DNA of 64,000 bases from Aquimarina acroporae (lineage in GTDB: Bacteria > Bacteroidota > Bacteroidia > Flavobacteriales > Flavobacteriaceae), in the NCBI RefSeq assembly GCF_023195925.1, contig NZ_JALPRE010000006.1, forward strand, positions 496,001 to 560,000, in the 5' to 3' direction. Made by a program: the position numbers and the translations under genes. The notes beneath the pieces are model-generated. The model saw only the letters and a list, made by a program, of their open reading frames with translations. It searched no databases and was not told the origin of the DNA. Position 1 is the stretch's first letter. Every line of letters starts with the position of its first letter. Positions 1-7,665 of the stretch are shown in pieces.

Positions 1-53
1 TAAGCTTTAGATGTAACAATAAGAATGAATAGTATGATTTTAATGTATCTCAT
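1..53 (-). CDS. 5' end of a secreted/lipoprotein gene (partial, runs off window)
   Basis: The TonB receptor stop codon overlaps an ATG by one base (TGATG), and the frame stays open for 17 codons to the window edge. The encoded start MRYIKIILFILIVTSKA is a charged N-terminus followed by a hydrophobic stretch, as in a signal peptide. The overlap points to translational coupling with the receptor, so the product is probably an exported partner of that receptor, but its family cannot be read from 17 residues. Confidence 0.6.
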   Translation of the reverse strand, partial: MRYIKIILFILIVTSKA

Positions 54-2416
54 CACTTATGCAATTTACCAAGTTTTATTCCTATAAAAAAGGTTCTTGG
101 GCTACCTGGACCATAAATATAATCAGAATCCCGAAGTGGTCCGATATCGAAATCATCCTGATAACTATCGAATATGTTTTTAACACCTCCGCTAAATGTA
201 ATCTGAAAGTTCTCTGAAATATCGGTATGGTATTCTAATTTCAAATTCAAATCGAAAAACGGATTTGTATCTATAAGATTTAAAAATCCGGTTTCACTTA
301 CCACTCTGGGCACTGTCATATTTCCGGTATAAGTTCCTGTAAGATCCATATTAAAATGTTCTCCAGGTATCCAAGATGCATTTAGATATCCATAGGTGTT
401 AGGGTTTCTCACAAACTCATCTACTACAACATCTGTTTCGTTAGTATTGGAGTCATCACTTTCAAAAAGTACTTGGTCTTCATCATAGCTAGCTTTTTGT
501 ATGGTTCCTCCCAACTGAAATTGCCATTCTTTTGAAGGGGAGATTCCTATCTCAAAATTGGTTCCAAATACTTTGGCTCCTGATCCATTTCGCACTTCTT
601 CTAGAATGGATCCGTTTTCAAGAACAGCTCCTGTGCTTACTAACGTAAATGGATCTTCAAGATCGGTGTAGAACCCTTCTAAAAGAAAATCCGTCTGCAT
701 TTTACGTATATTTTTTGAATAGTTTAAAGAAGCTGTGTATGCATTAGAAAACTCGGTATCAAGATTTTCTGATAAAATCACAAATTGAGGTTCTCCACCA
801 ACCGATGAAATATGTAAATCTTCATTAAAAGCTTGCGGTGCTCTAAAACCTCTAGCAAAACCACCTCGTAATTTTAGGCTTTTGAAAAGATTATACGATA
901 GTGTAATTCTTGGGCTGAGCACTGTTTGGGTAATGGATGCATTTCTTGAGATACCTCCAATATTGTAATCGCCATCTACATTTACATGATCTAGTCGAGT
1001 TCCAACAAGTGCTGTAAAATTATCATTTGGTTTCCATTCGTATTGTACATAAGAGCCTACGGTATGTACTTGTTGGTCAATAAGACGATTGTATCCGGCA
1101 ATAATATCTTCTGTGTCACTAATGTTATATTCTGCTCCTATGGTGATAATATCATTGTTCTTAAGGTTATGAGTGAATTGAACTCCTGTAAGCAATGCTA
1201 AATCTTTGGTCACCCCATATGAATTTAATGCAAGTATACTGTCTTGTCGGGTACGAGAACCTCCCAAACCTCCATAATAACTATCTCTATCTGTATATTG
1301 TCCCGAGGTGTATACTGATAAATTATTAGTACCCTTTTTGTTTTCTACTTCGTATGTGATCCCTCCTAAAAAGGTATTATGGTCTAGTTCTTCTGTGATG
1401 TCGGTAAAATGGGGTGCAAGATTTAAACGATCTCCTCCTCGACGATATTCTTTTATAGTAGTTAGGTCAAGAGAAATTTTACTTCTGTCATTTGGTTTTA
1501 AGAAGGTTTTTAAACCAAAAGTAGTGTTTTCAAGGGTTGTTAATTCTGTAAAACCATCGTTATTAGCATCAAATTCTTCTCTGTCTCGGCTAAGTCCGAA
1601 TACCGTAATTCCCGACATTAAATCATCGCTTACCAGAGAGGCGTTAAAATTTAGAGTGCGGTCTGGAGTGTCTCCATCTATCAGTCCAAAGTAGGTTCCG
1701 ATTTCCCAAGTATTTAGTACAGGGTCTTTGGTTATGATGTTGATGGTTCCTGCTATAGCATTAGATCCATACAGTGCAGAGCCCCCACTTCTCACTACTT
1801 CTATACGTTCTACAATATTGGTAGGTATTTGTTCTAGTCCGTATACACTATTTAGAGCACTAAATACAGCTCGGCTGTTTATTAGAACTTGAGTGTAGCT
1901 TCCATCCAGGCCGTTGAGTCTTACCTGAGTAAATCCACAGTTTTGACAATTGTTTTCAACTCTTACCCCGGGAGAGTAGTTAAGTCCTTCAGAAATTGAA
2001 ATAGATTGAGTAGCTCCTAATAACTTTGGGCTAAGAACATTGACAACTACAGGAGCTTTTTTGCGATTTACTCTATTTCTTGTCGCGCTTATTACCACCT
2101 GGTCCAAATTTAATCGATCTTCTTTTAGGGTAAATGTTTTTGTTGTGGTTGGGCTATCGATGTAAACAGCGTCCTCGAAGGGTTGATAACCTGCCGAATT
2201 GATAGATATTTGGTAATTCCCGAAAGGAATACTTTTAATTTCGAAGGCACCGTTTTCATCTGCCGAGATATAGGTGTTAAAAGAGGAATTGTATAGTTTA
2301 ATATTTGCGTATGGTAGATTTGCTTCCTCTGTACGTATATTTCCTTTTAATGTCCCGTTTTGTCCTAATATCATAGTGATTTGGAAAAAGGAAAAAAGGA
2401 ATAACAGTGTCTTCAT
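53..2416 (-). CDS. TonB-dependent outer-membrane receptor with carboxypeptidase-like N-terminal domain
   Basis: 787 aa. A signal peptide (about residues 1-19, ending ILGQ) is followed by a carboxypeptidase-D regulatory-like beta domain (about 22-97), a TonB plug (about 105-230, with an NNCQNCGFTQVRLNG segment and the typical EVVRSGGSALYGSNAIAG end) and a 22-strand-type beta barrel to the C-terminus. It should be an energised importer in the outer membrane. The NCQNCG plug segment recurs in a Bacteroidota receptor group often linked to iron, haem or other metal uptake; the substrate here is inference. It is expressed from its own promoter at 2445-2474 and overlaps a downstream exported-protein gene. 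Confidence 0.93.
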   Translation of the reverse strand: MKTLLFLFSFFQITMILGQNGTLKGNIRTEEANLPYANIKLYNSSFNTYISADENGAFEIKSIPFGNYQISINSAGYQPFEDAVYIDSPTTTKTFTLKEDRLNLDQVVISATRNRVNRKKAPVVVNVLSPKLLGATQSISISEGLNYSPGVRVENNCQNCGFTQVRLNGLDGSYTQVLINSRAVFSALNSVYGLEQIPTNIVERIEVVRSGGSALYGSNAIAGTINIITKDPVLNTWEIGTYFGLIDGDTPDRTLNFNASLVSDDLMSGITVFGLSRDREEFDANNDGFTELTTLENTTFGLKTFLKPNDRSKISLDLTTIKEYRRGGDRLNLAPHFTDITEELDHNTFLGGITYEVENKKGTNNLSVYTSGQYTDRDSYYGGLGGSRTRQDSILALNSYGVTKDLALLTGVQFTHNLKNNDIITIGAEYNISDTEDIIAGYNRLIDQQVHTVGSYVQYEWKPNDNFTALVGTRLDHVNVDGDYNIGGISRNASITQTVLSPRITLSYNLFKSLKLRGGFARGFRAPQAFNEDLHISSVGGEPQFVILSENLDTEFSNAYTASLNYSKNIRKMQTDFLLEGFYTDLEDPFTLVSTGAVLENGSILEEVRNGSGAKVFGTNFEIGISPSKEWQFQLGGTIQKASYDEDQVLFESDDSNTNETDVVVDEFVRNPNTYGYLNASWIPGEHFNMDLTGTYTGNMTVPRVVSETGFLNLIDTNPFFDLNLKLEYHTDISENFQITFSGGVKNIFDSYQDDFDIGPLRDSDYIYGPGSPRTFFIGIKLGKLHK

Positions 2417-2444
2417 GTTTAATTGTTATTTTTATTAGTTTTGG

Positions 2445-2474
2445 CAAATTTATAAAGTTAGGCTAGACTAACAA
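2445..2474 (-). promoter_or_regulatory. Bacteroidota-type promoter of the TonB receptor
   Basis: On the minus strand the region reads TTG, 19 bases, TAAATTTG, an exact match to the TTG-N19-TAnnTTTG consensus of the primary sigma factor in this phylum. It leaves a leader of about 25 bases before the receptor ATG at 2416. This is the best-matching promoter I found in the window. Confidence 0.8.
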
Positions 2475-2728
2475 ATTTTTTTAACAACTATTAAATAGAT
2501 TTTAGTTTTGTTTAATTAGCCTGTTTTTCTTTTGCTATTTAAGCATTACTAGGATACAGTAGATTGATATTTTTTTGATATAAATGCACTTTGATTACAG
2601 AATAATCAATAAATATTTTAGTTTGTAGGAAGGAGATATTATATTTACACATAAACCCAGAAGAATTTGAACCGATTCTTGTATTACGGGTTCTGTTATT
2701 GACAATTTTTGAATCAAAAATAAAATAA

Positions 2729-3067
2729 ATGAGCAAAGGATATAGCTTGAAAAATGTAAATGAGTTATCTGGTGGCGATGATGAATTTATAGCCGTATTG
2801 GTACAAACTTTCTTAGAAGAGATTCCGCCAGATTTGGAGAACATGGTCCAGGCTGTTGATGCTGATAATCCTGAAATGGCTTATCAATATGCTCATAAAA
2901 TGAAGCCAAATCTTCAATTGTTCGATATCGATTTGTTGGCTCAAATTAAACAGATAGAAGCTTGGTCTAAAACAAAAAAGAGTAAAGAAGAAATTCAAAC
3001 AGTTTTAGATCATATTGTATTGACCGTAAATGGTGCTATTGAAGAATTAAAGGTGGATTTCTCATAA
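2729..3067 (+). CDS. Hpt (histidine phosphotransfer) domain protein
   Basis: 112 aa, all helical in appearance, with the Hpt signature AHKMKPNLQLF; His56 is the predicted phospho-acceptor and Lys57/Lys59 fit the usual neighbours. Stand-alone Hpt proteins relay phosphate between a hybrid kinase and a response regulator in the cytoplasm; no such partner lies next to it. It ends two bases before the cinA ATG, so the two are almost certainly co-transcribed. The function of the pairing is not known to me; it may be chance of operon packing. Confidence 0.85.
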   Translation: MSKGYSLKNVNELSGGDDEFIAVLVQTFLEEIPPDLENMVQAVDADNPEMAYQYAHKMKPNLQLFDIDLLAQIKQIEAWSKTKKSKEEIQTVLDHIVLTVNGAIEELKVDFS

Positions 3068-3069
3068 GT

Positions 3070-4314
3070 ATGTTAGCCGAAATTATTACTATTGGAGACG
3101 AAATTCTAATAGGTCAGATTGTCGATTCTAATTCTGCTTTCATGGGAAAAGAATTGAATAAAATTGGAATCGATGTTTACCAGATTACATCTATTAGTGA
3201 TGATCATCAGCATATTCTTAATGCTATCGATGAGGCTAAAAATAGAGCAGATATAATTCTTATTACAGGAGGATTAGGCCCTACAAAAGATGATGTTACC
3301 AAGCATACGATTTGTGAGTATTTTAATGATACATTAATTGAAAATGAGGAAGTGCTGGCTCATGTAGAGGCTTTATTTGCAAAGTACATTTCTACACCAA
3401 TTTCAGATGTAAATAGACAACAAGCCTTGGTGCCAAGTAAATCCACAGTTTTGATGAATCAATATGGTACGGCCCCCGGAATGTGGATAGAACAGGATGG
3501 TAAGGTGTTTGTGTCTATGCCTGGTGTTCCGTTTGAGATGAGGGGATTAATGAAAAATGAGGTTATTCCCAGATTACAGAAAAGATTTGAACGCCCTTTT
3601 ATTATTCATAAGACCATTCATACCTACGGTTTAGGCGAAAGTGCCATTGCGGCAAGAATTGAAGAATGGGAAGATAGTTTACCTCCATTTTTAAAACTCG
3701 CGTATTTACCAAATCTTGGAAGAGTGAGACTTCGTGTTTCCGCTAGAGGAAGAGATAAAAAACTGTTACAGGATACTATAGAAGAAAGAATTTCTAAACT
3801 CAAACTCCTTATAGGTGATATTATTGTGGGTTATGATGAGGGAGAGACGATAGAGATGAGAATTGGTAATTTGTTGAAGTACAAAAAGAAGACTTTAGCG
3901 GTTGCAGAAAGTTGCACTGGAGGTACGATAGCTCAAATTTTTACTGCAAATTCTGGAGCTTCCAAATATTTTAGTGGAGGGGCAGTTACGTATGCAACCC
4001 AATCTAAGATAGATGTACTTGGAGTTCCAGCAGAACTTATACAAGAATATACTGTAACTAGTTTAGAGGTTGCTGAAGCAATGGCTCAAACAGTTAAAGA
4101 AAAGTTTAATTCCGATTATGCTATCGCAACAACAGGAAATGCTGGTCCCGATAAAGGAGATGGTGATGTAGAGGTAGGAACAGTATTTATTGCTATTGCC
4201 ACCCCTGAAAGAATTTTTTCCAAAAAGTATGAATTTGGAAATGGCAGAGAGAGAACTATCGGTAAAGCCGTAAATAAATCCTTAGAACTCTTGTTAAACG
4301 AGCTTGGGAAATAG
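3070..4314 (+). CDS. cinA: CinA: nicotinamide-nucleotide amidohydrolase / competence-damage family
   Basis: 414 aa, the full length for the family. The N-terminal MoaB/MogA-like (COG1058) domain spans about 1-170 and shows GDEILIGQIVDSN and GGLGPTKDD (67-75). The C-terminal PncC domain starts near 255 and has the AESCTGG motif and a YATQSK segment. PncC-type enzymes deamidate nicotinamide mononucleotide in the pyridine nucleotide salvage cycle; the N-terminal domain is linked to ADP-ribose pyrophosphatase activity. Follows the Hpt gene by two bases. In many Bacteroidota cinA precedes rpmB-rpmG, as here. Confidence 0.95.
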   Translation: MLAEIITIGDEILIGQIVDSNSAFMGKELNKIGIDVYQITSISDDHQHILNAIDEAKNRADIILITGGLGPTKDDVTKHTICEYFNDTLIENEEVLAHVEALFAKYISTPISDVNRQQALVPSKSTVLMNQYGTAPGMWIEQDGKVFVSMPGVPFEMRGLMKNEVIPRLQKRFERPFIIHKTIHTYGLGESAIAARIEEWEDSLPPFLKLAYLPNLGRVRLRVSARGRDKKLLQDTIEERISKLKLLIGDIIVGYDEGETIEMRIGNLLKYKKKTLAVAESCTGGTIAQIFTANSGASKYFSGGAVTYATQSKIDVLGVPAELIQEYTVTSLEVAEAMAQTVKEKFNSDYAIATTGNAGPDKGDGDVEVGTVFIAIATPERIFSKKYEFGNGRERTIGKAVNKSLELLLNELGK

Positions 4315-4331
4315 GTACTAATTGTACTTTT

Positions 4332-4736
4332 CTATTCTTTTATTGAAATTATGTTGTTAGACCAATCAATAGCATCTTCTAAATCGTTTGTTATATAGGT
4401 GGGCATTGCCGTGAAAGTCTCTTCTAACTTTGCAACTTTATAATTAACCGGATCATAAATTACAATTGCGTAACCTTTAAGATTAGGAAAGTAATCTTCG
4501 GCTCCATAAATTCTTGTTGGTTTAAAAGAATAAGAATTAATTCGTTGAGAAATATACGTGAATGGTATTTGGTCTTTGTAATAAAACTGAATTAATTCGT
4601 AGAGTTTTTTACCACTATCAAAATTAAGATCCAATCCTTCATTGACATTTCCGATAACAAAGTTTTCGTAAAAGTAAAACCAGCCAATATCAATTTCATG
4701 TTTATTTAAAAGAGGGGTATTAATATTTTTAATCAT
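4332..4736 (-). CDS. Unknown Flavobacteriaceae protein, paralogue of the gene at 4887-5294
   Basis: 134 aa, no signal peptide, soluble and rich in Tyr/Phe. It aligns along its length with the next minus-strand gene: both share a WFYFYENF/SFYYYENF start, a QRINSYSFKPT/NRINSYSLNPT centre, an NLKGYAIVIY/NTKGYAIVTY strand and an A-I-W acidic helix at the end. The order of short strands and helices resembles the small STAS-like (SpoIIAA) proteins of Bacteroidota, but this is a guess from pattern. It converges on cinA with 17 bases between stops. Confidence 0.75.
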   Translation of the reverse strand: MIKNINTPLLNKHEIDIGWFYFYENFVIGNVNEGLDLNFDSGKKLYELIQFYYKDQIPFTYISQRINSYSFKPTRIYGAEDYFPNLKGYAIVIYDPVNYKVAKLEETFTAMPTYITNDLEDAIDWSNNIISIKE

Positions 4737-4886
4737 TTAAAAAAACTGTTTGATCTTTCTAAAATAAACAATAATAATTAAAACCATAATAAGAGGCACT
4801 AGTGAGCATGTTTTAAACATATAAATTATATAGTTTAAAGCTCAAAAAACTGGTTTTTTATAAAATTAATGAGTCTTAAAAAGATT

Positions 4887-5294
4887 TTAATCATGAACTA
4901 TTAAATCTTCGGCCCATTTGATTGCTTCTTCCATATTGTAAAAGATTTGTATTGGGATTTTAAGAAAAGGACGTTCTATATTCGCTATTTCAGCATTCAT
5001 TTTACTATAAGTGACAATAGCATAACCTTTTGTGTTTGGTAAAATTTTAGCAGTTTCAAAATGTACGGTGGGGTTTAGCGAATATGAATTAATTCTGTTT
5101 GCTATATATACAAATGGTTTGTGTCTGCCATAATATTTTTTGGTGTACATGTCAGTAACCTGCATTACCATCTCCAGATCGATAACTACACCTTCTTCAA
5201 TTTCAGAAATCATAAAGTTCTCATAATAATAAAAAGAGCCAATATTGACTACAGTATGTTTCTTGATGAGCTTATGTTCTATGTTATCAAGCAT
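4887..5294 (-). CDS. Unknown Flavobacteriaceae protein, paralogue of the gene at 4332-4736
   Basis: 135 aa from the ATG at 5294, which I prefer because MLDNIEHKLIKKHTVVNIG lines up with the start of the paralogue; an in-frame ATG at 5357 would add 21 residues with no counterpart. The conserved core is SFYYYENF, NRINSYSLNPT, NTKGYAIVTY and a final EEAIKWAEDL helix. No catalytic motif is visible. 150 bases separate the two copies, so they are probably a tandem duplication that has diverged to roughly one third identity by eye. STAS-like fold is only a suggestion. Confidence 0.75.
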   Translation of the reverse strand: MLDNIEHKLIKKHTVVNIGSFYYYENFMISEIEEGVVIDLEMVMQVTDMYTKKYYGRHKPFVYIANRINSYSLNPTVHFETAKILPNTKGYAIVTYSKMNAEIANIERPFLKIPIQIFYNMEEAIKWAEDLIVHD

Positions 5295-5648
5295 TTTTAG
5301 GTTTAAATTAAATGTGTTTACCTTATAAATATACATTACACCATAGCAATAAACCAACTTTTAAAAGTTTCAAATGTTTTATTGTAGCAAGGAGCTCATT
5401 AATTATAGCTTGTTTTTAGGCTGTAATGAGTAGCTTAGTGTTATATTTGCTTGGTCATTCTAATGCTTTAATAAATGAGATCATTTTGTTTTTTAAGAAA
5501 TAGGAAAACCCTTGGTTTTTAATGCAATAAAAACAAGGTTAAAAAAACTTTAATAAATGAGAAAATTTTTAAAAACTATTATTGGCTGTTCGAGAAATTA
5601 TTCGTTACTTTGCACCCTGTTTTGAAATAACACCAAAATTAAGAAGAG
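5295..5648. other. 354-bp intergenic region upstream of rpmB
   Basis: No convincing ORF. It holds the rpmB promoter at its right end, an isolated TATATTTG at 5442-5449 with no -33 partner, and an imperfect AACC(C)TTG(G)TTTTTA inverted repeat around 5508-5545 that lacks a T-run in either useful direction. Confidence 0.6.
5582..5612 (+). promoter_or_regulatory. Promoter of the rpmB-rpmG-DUF4295 operon
   Basis: TTG (5582-5584), 20 bases, then TTACTTTG (5605-5612), one base off the TAnnTTTG box. Predicted start about 5618, giving a leader of about 30 bases before the rpmB ATG. Position and spacing fit a strong ribosomal-protein promoter. Confidence 0.65.
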
Positions 5649-5888
5649 ATGTCTAGAGTTTGCGAGCTTACAGGAAAAAAAGCAATGGTAGGAAACAACG
5701 TTTCTCACGCGATGAATAAAACAAAACGTAAATTTAATGCAAATTTGATTAAAAAGCGTTTTTATATTCCAGAAGAAGACCGCTGGATTACACTTAAAGT
5801 GTCTACTGCAGCGTTAAAAAATATAAATAAAAATGGAATCTCTGCTGTATTAAAGGAAGCAAGAGAAAAAGGTTTTTTTAATAAATAA
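5649..5888 (+). CDS. rpmB: 50S ribosomal protein L28
   Basis: 79 aa, usual length. The start MSRVCELTGKKAMVGNNVSH and the central TKRKFNANL are diagnostic for bL28. Only the first cysteine of the ancestral zinc site remains (CELTGK), so this is a C-minus, zinc-free form. First gene of an operon with rpmG (25 bases downstream) and the DUF4295 gene, an arrangement general in Bacteroidota. Confidence 0.97.
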   Translation: MSRVCELTGKKAMVGNNVSHAMNKTKRKFNANLIKKRFYIPEEDRWITLKVSTAALKNINKNGISAVLKEAREKGFFNK

Positions 5889-5913
5889 TCTCCTTTTATA
5901 AAAGTTACTACAA

Positions 5914-6096
5914 ATGGCGAAGAAAGGTAATAGAGTTCAGGTAATCTTAGAGTGTACAGAGCACAAAGCTTCTGGTCAGCCAGGTACATCAAGATATATA
6001 ACTACAAAAAATAAAAAGAACACTCCAGATAGAATGGAATTAAAGAAATTTAATCCTATTCTTAAGAAAATGACTGTTCATAAAGAAATAAAATAA
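5914..6096 (+). CDS. rpmG: 50S ribosomal protein L33
   Basis: 60 aa, full length, with [18 protein letters not shown] and a [20 protein letters not shown] core typical of bL33. It carries a single Cys and lacks both CxxC zinc knuckles, so it is a zinc-independent form like its L28 neighbour. It lies 25 bases after rpmB and 6 bases before the DUF4295 gene. Confidence 0.97.
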   Translation: MAKKGNRVQVILECTEHKASGQPGTSRYITTKNKKNTPDRMELKKFNPILKKMTVHKEIK

Positions 6097-6102
6097 TAAG
6101 AC

Positions 6103-6255
6103 ATGGCAAAGAAATCAGTAGCATCGTTACAGACAGGTTCAAAAAGATTAACTAAGGCCATAAAAATGGTAAAGTCTCCTAAAACTGGAGCGTATACTTT
6201 TGTTGAATCAATTATGTCACCAGAGTTGGTAAATGACTTTTTAAAGCAAAAGTAA
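6103..6255 (+). CDS. DUF4295 small basic protein
   Basis: 50 aa: starts MAKKSVASLQTGSKRLTKAI and ends NDFLKQK. This is the short Lys-rich DUF4295 family that follows rpmG in Bacteroidota. It begins 6 bases after the rpmG stop and is followed by a strong terminator at 6283-6320, so it is the last gene of the L28-L33 operon. Its constant place suggests a ribosome-associated role, but no function is established that I know of. It is easily lost to length filters. Confidence 0.92.
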   Translation: MAKKSVASLQTGSKRLTKAIKMVKSPKTGAYTFVESIMSPELVNDFLKQK

Positions 6256-6282
6256 ATTTCCTGTAAAAAGATATTTAAAAGA

Positions 6283-6320
6283 AGCCGTTTCAATAGTATT
6301 GAAATGGCTCTTTCTTTTTA
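6283..6320 (+). terminator. Terminator of the rpmB-rpmG-DUF4295 operon
   Basis: AGCCGTTTCAAT (6283-6294) pairs with ATTGAAATGGCT (6298-6309), 12 bp with one G-U pair and a 3-base loop, followed by a T-rich tail. Confidence 0.85.
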
Positions 6321-6382
6321 TATTTAGATAGTCTAATGGTAATTGTTAGATTTTTTAAATTTTACTTATATCGAAAATAACA

Positions 6383-7336
6383 ATGGCGCTTTTTAAAAAT
6401 ATATTTTCTTCAGAAAAAAAAGAAACACTAGATAAAGGTTTAGAAAAGACGAAAACAAGTTTTTTTTCTAAACTTAGCAAAGCTGTTGCAGGTAAGTCTA
6501 AAGTAGATGATGATGTCTTGGATGAACTCGAAGAAGTTTTGGTTACTAGTGATGTTGGCGTGAAAACCACGATAAAAATTATTGAAAGAATTGAAGATCG
6601 AGTAGCAAAAGATAAGTATTTAGGTACTGATGAACTAAATAAAATACTTAGGGAAGAAATAGCAGGTTTACTTTCTGAAACTAACGTTGGAGAAGCAATA
6701 GATTTTGAAATTCCTCAAAACAAGAAACCGTATATCCTAATGGTAGTGGGAGTGAATGGAGTGGGAAAAACTACTACTATTGGTAAATTAGCATATCAGT
6801 TTAAGAAAAAAGGTCTTAAAGTTGTGTTAGGGGCGGCAGATACTTTTAGAGCAGCTGCTATAGATCAGCTTCAGGTATGGGCAGATCGTGTTGATATTCC
6901 TATCGTGAAACAAGCTATGGGAAGCGACCCCGCGTCAGTAGCCTTTGATACTTTACAATCTGGAGTACATCAAGATGCAGATGTTATCATTATTGATACT
7001 GCAGGAAGATTGCATAACAAGGTTAATTTAATGAATGAGTTAACCAAAGTAAAAAGAGTGATGCAAAAGGTAGTAGAAGATGCTCCTCATGATGTGTTAC
7101 TTGTACTAGATGGTTCTACTGGCCAAAATGCTTTCGAACAGGCGAAACAATTTACTGCAGCTACCGAAGTGAATTCTTTGGCGGTTACCAAGTTAGATGG
7201 TACAGCAAAAGGAGGGGTAGTGATAGGTATTAGTGATCAGTTTCAAATTCCGGTAAAATATATCGGTGTAGGAGAAGGAATAGAAGATTTACAAGTGTTT
7301 AATAAATACGAATTTGTAGATTCGTTTTTTAAATAA
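6383..7336 (+). CDS. ftsY: Signal recognition particle receptor FtsY
   Basis: 317 aa. Short N-terminal part plus the NG core: G1 GVNGVGKT (123-130), DTFRAAA (153-159), DTAGR (205-209) and TKLDGTAKGG (269-278), the SRP-GTPase set. It docks ribosome-SRP complexes at the inner membrane by pairing with Ffh. The acidic A-domain found in enterobacteria is absent, as is usual in this phylum. A terminator separates it from the DUF4295 gene and another follows its stop, so it is a single-gene unit. Confidence 0.97.
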   Translation: MALFKNIFSSEKKETLDKGLEKTKTSFFSKLSKAVAGKSKVDDDVLDELEEVLVTSDVGVKTTIKIIERIEDRVAKDKYLGTDELNKILREEIAGLLSETNVGEAIDFEIPQNKKPYILMVVGVNGVGKTTTIGKLAYQFKKKGLKVVLGAADTFRAAAIDQLQVWADRVDIPIVKQAMGSDPASVAFDTLQSGVHQDADVIIIDTAGRLHNKVNLMNELTKVKRVMQKVVEDAPHDVLLVLDGSTGQNAFEQAKQFTAATEVNSLAVTKLDGTAKGGVVIGISDQFQIPVKYIGVGEGIEDLQVFNKYEFVDSFFK

Positions 7337-7357
7337 ATATGACGATATTTCATTTAT

Positions 7358-7388
7358 GGTCCTGAGAAGTTTCTCAGGACCTTTTTTG
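7358..7388 (+). terminator. Terminator of ftsY
   Basis: GGTCCTGAGAA (7358-7368), 2-base loop, TTCTCAGGACC (7371-7381), perfect 11-bp stem, then six T. Confidence 0.92.
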
Positions 7389-7665
7389 TTTACTTTATTA
7401 GTATGCTTTCTCCTTAAATTAATAAAATAAAACGGTTAGGCACTTTAAAACTTCAAAAGGATACTTAACTATATAAACTAAAATGTCTACCGCATTATAT
7501 AATAGCATAAGGATCAAGCGATGAATAAAATGAATCTTGTATTTTTGATTAGACGTTATAGAAATAAAAAAGGATGAAATAAGGGTAACATTTTGCCTTA
7601 CTACGACACATTATAGTAGAGGTTAGATACTATATAACAAAACGATAATATTAGAGGAATCAAGC
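7389..7665. other. Rest of the 329-bp gap between ftsY and the first secreted paralogue
   Basis: Apart from the ftsY terminator I see no ORF, no clear TAnnTTTG box and no hairpin worth calling. It must hold the promoter of the gene at 7666. Confidence 0.5.

Noticed and set aside
5508..5545. Imperfect hairpin upstream of rpmB
   Set aside because: Two bulges and no T-run in a direction that would end a known gene; only noted in the intergenic entry.
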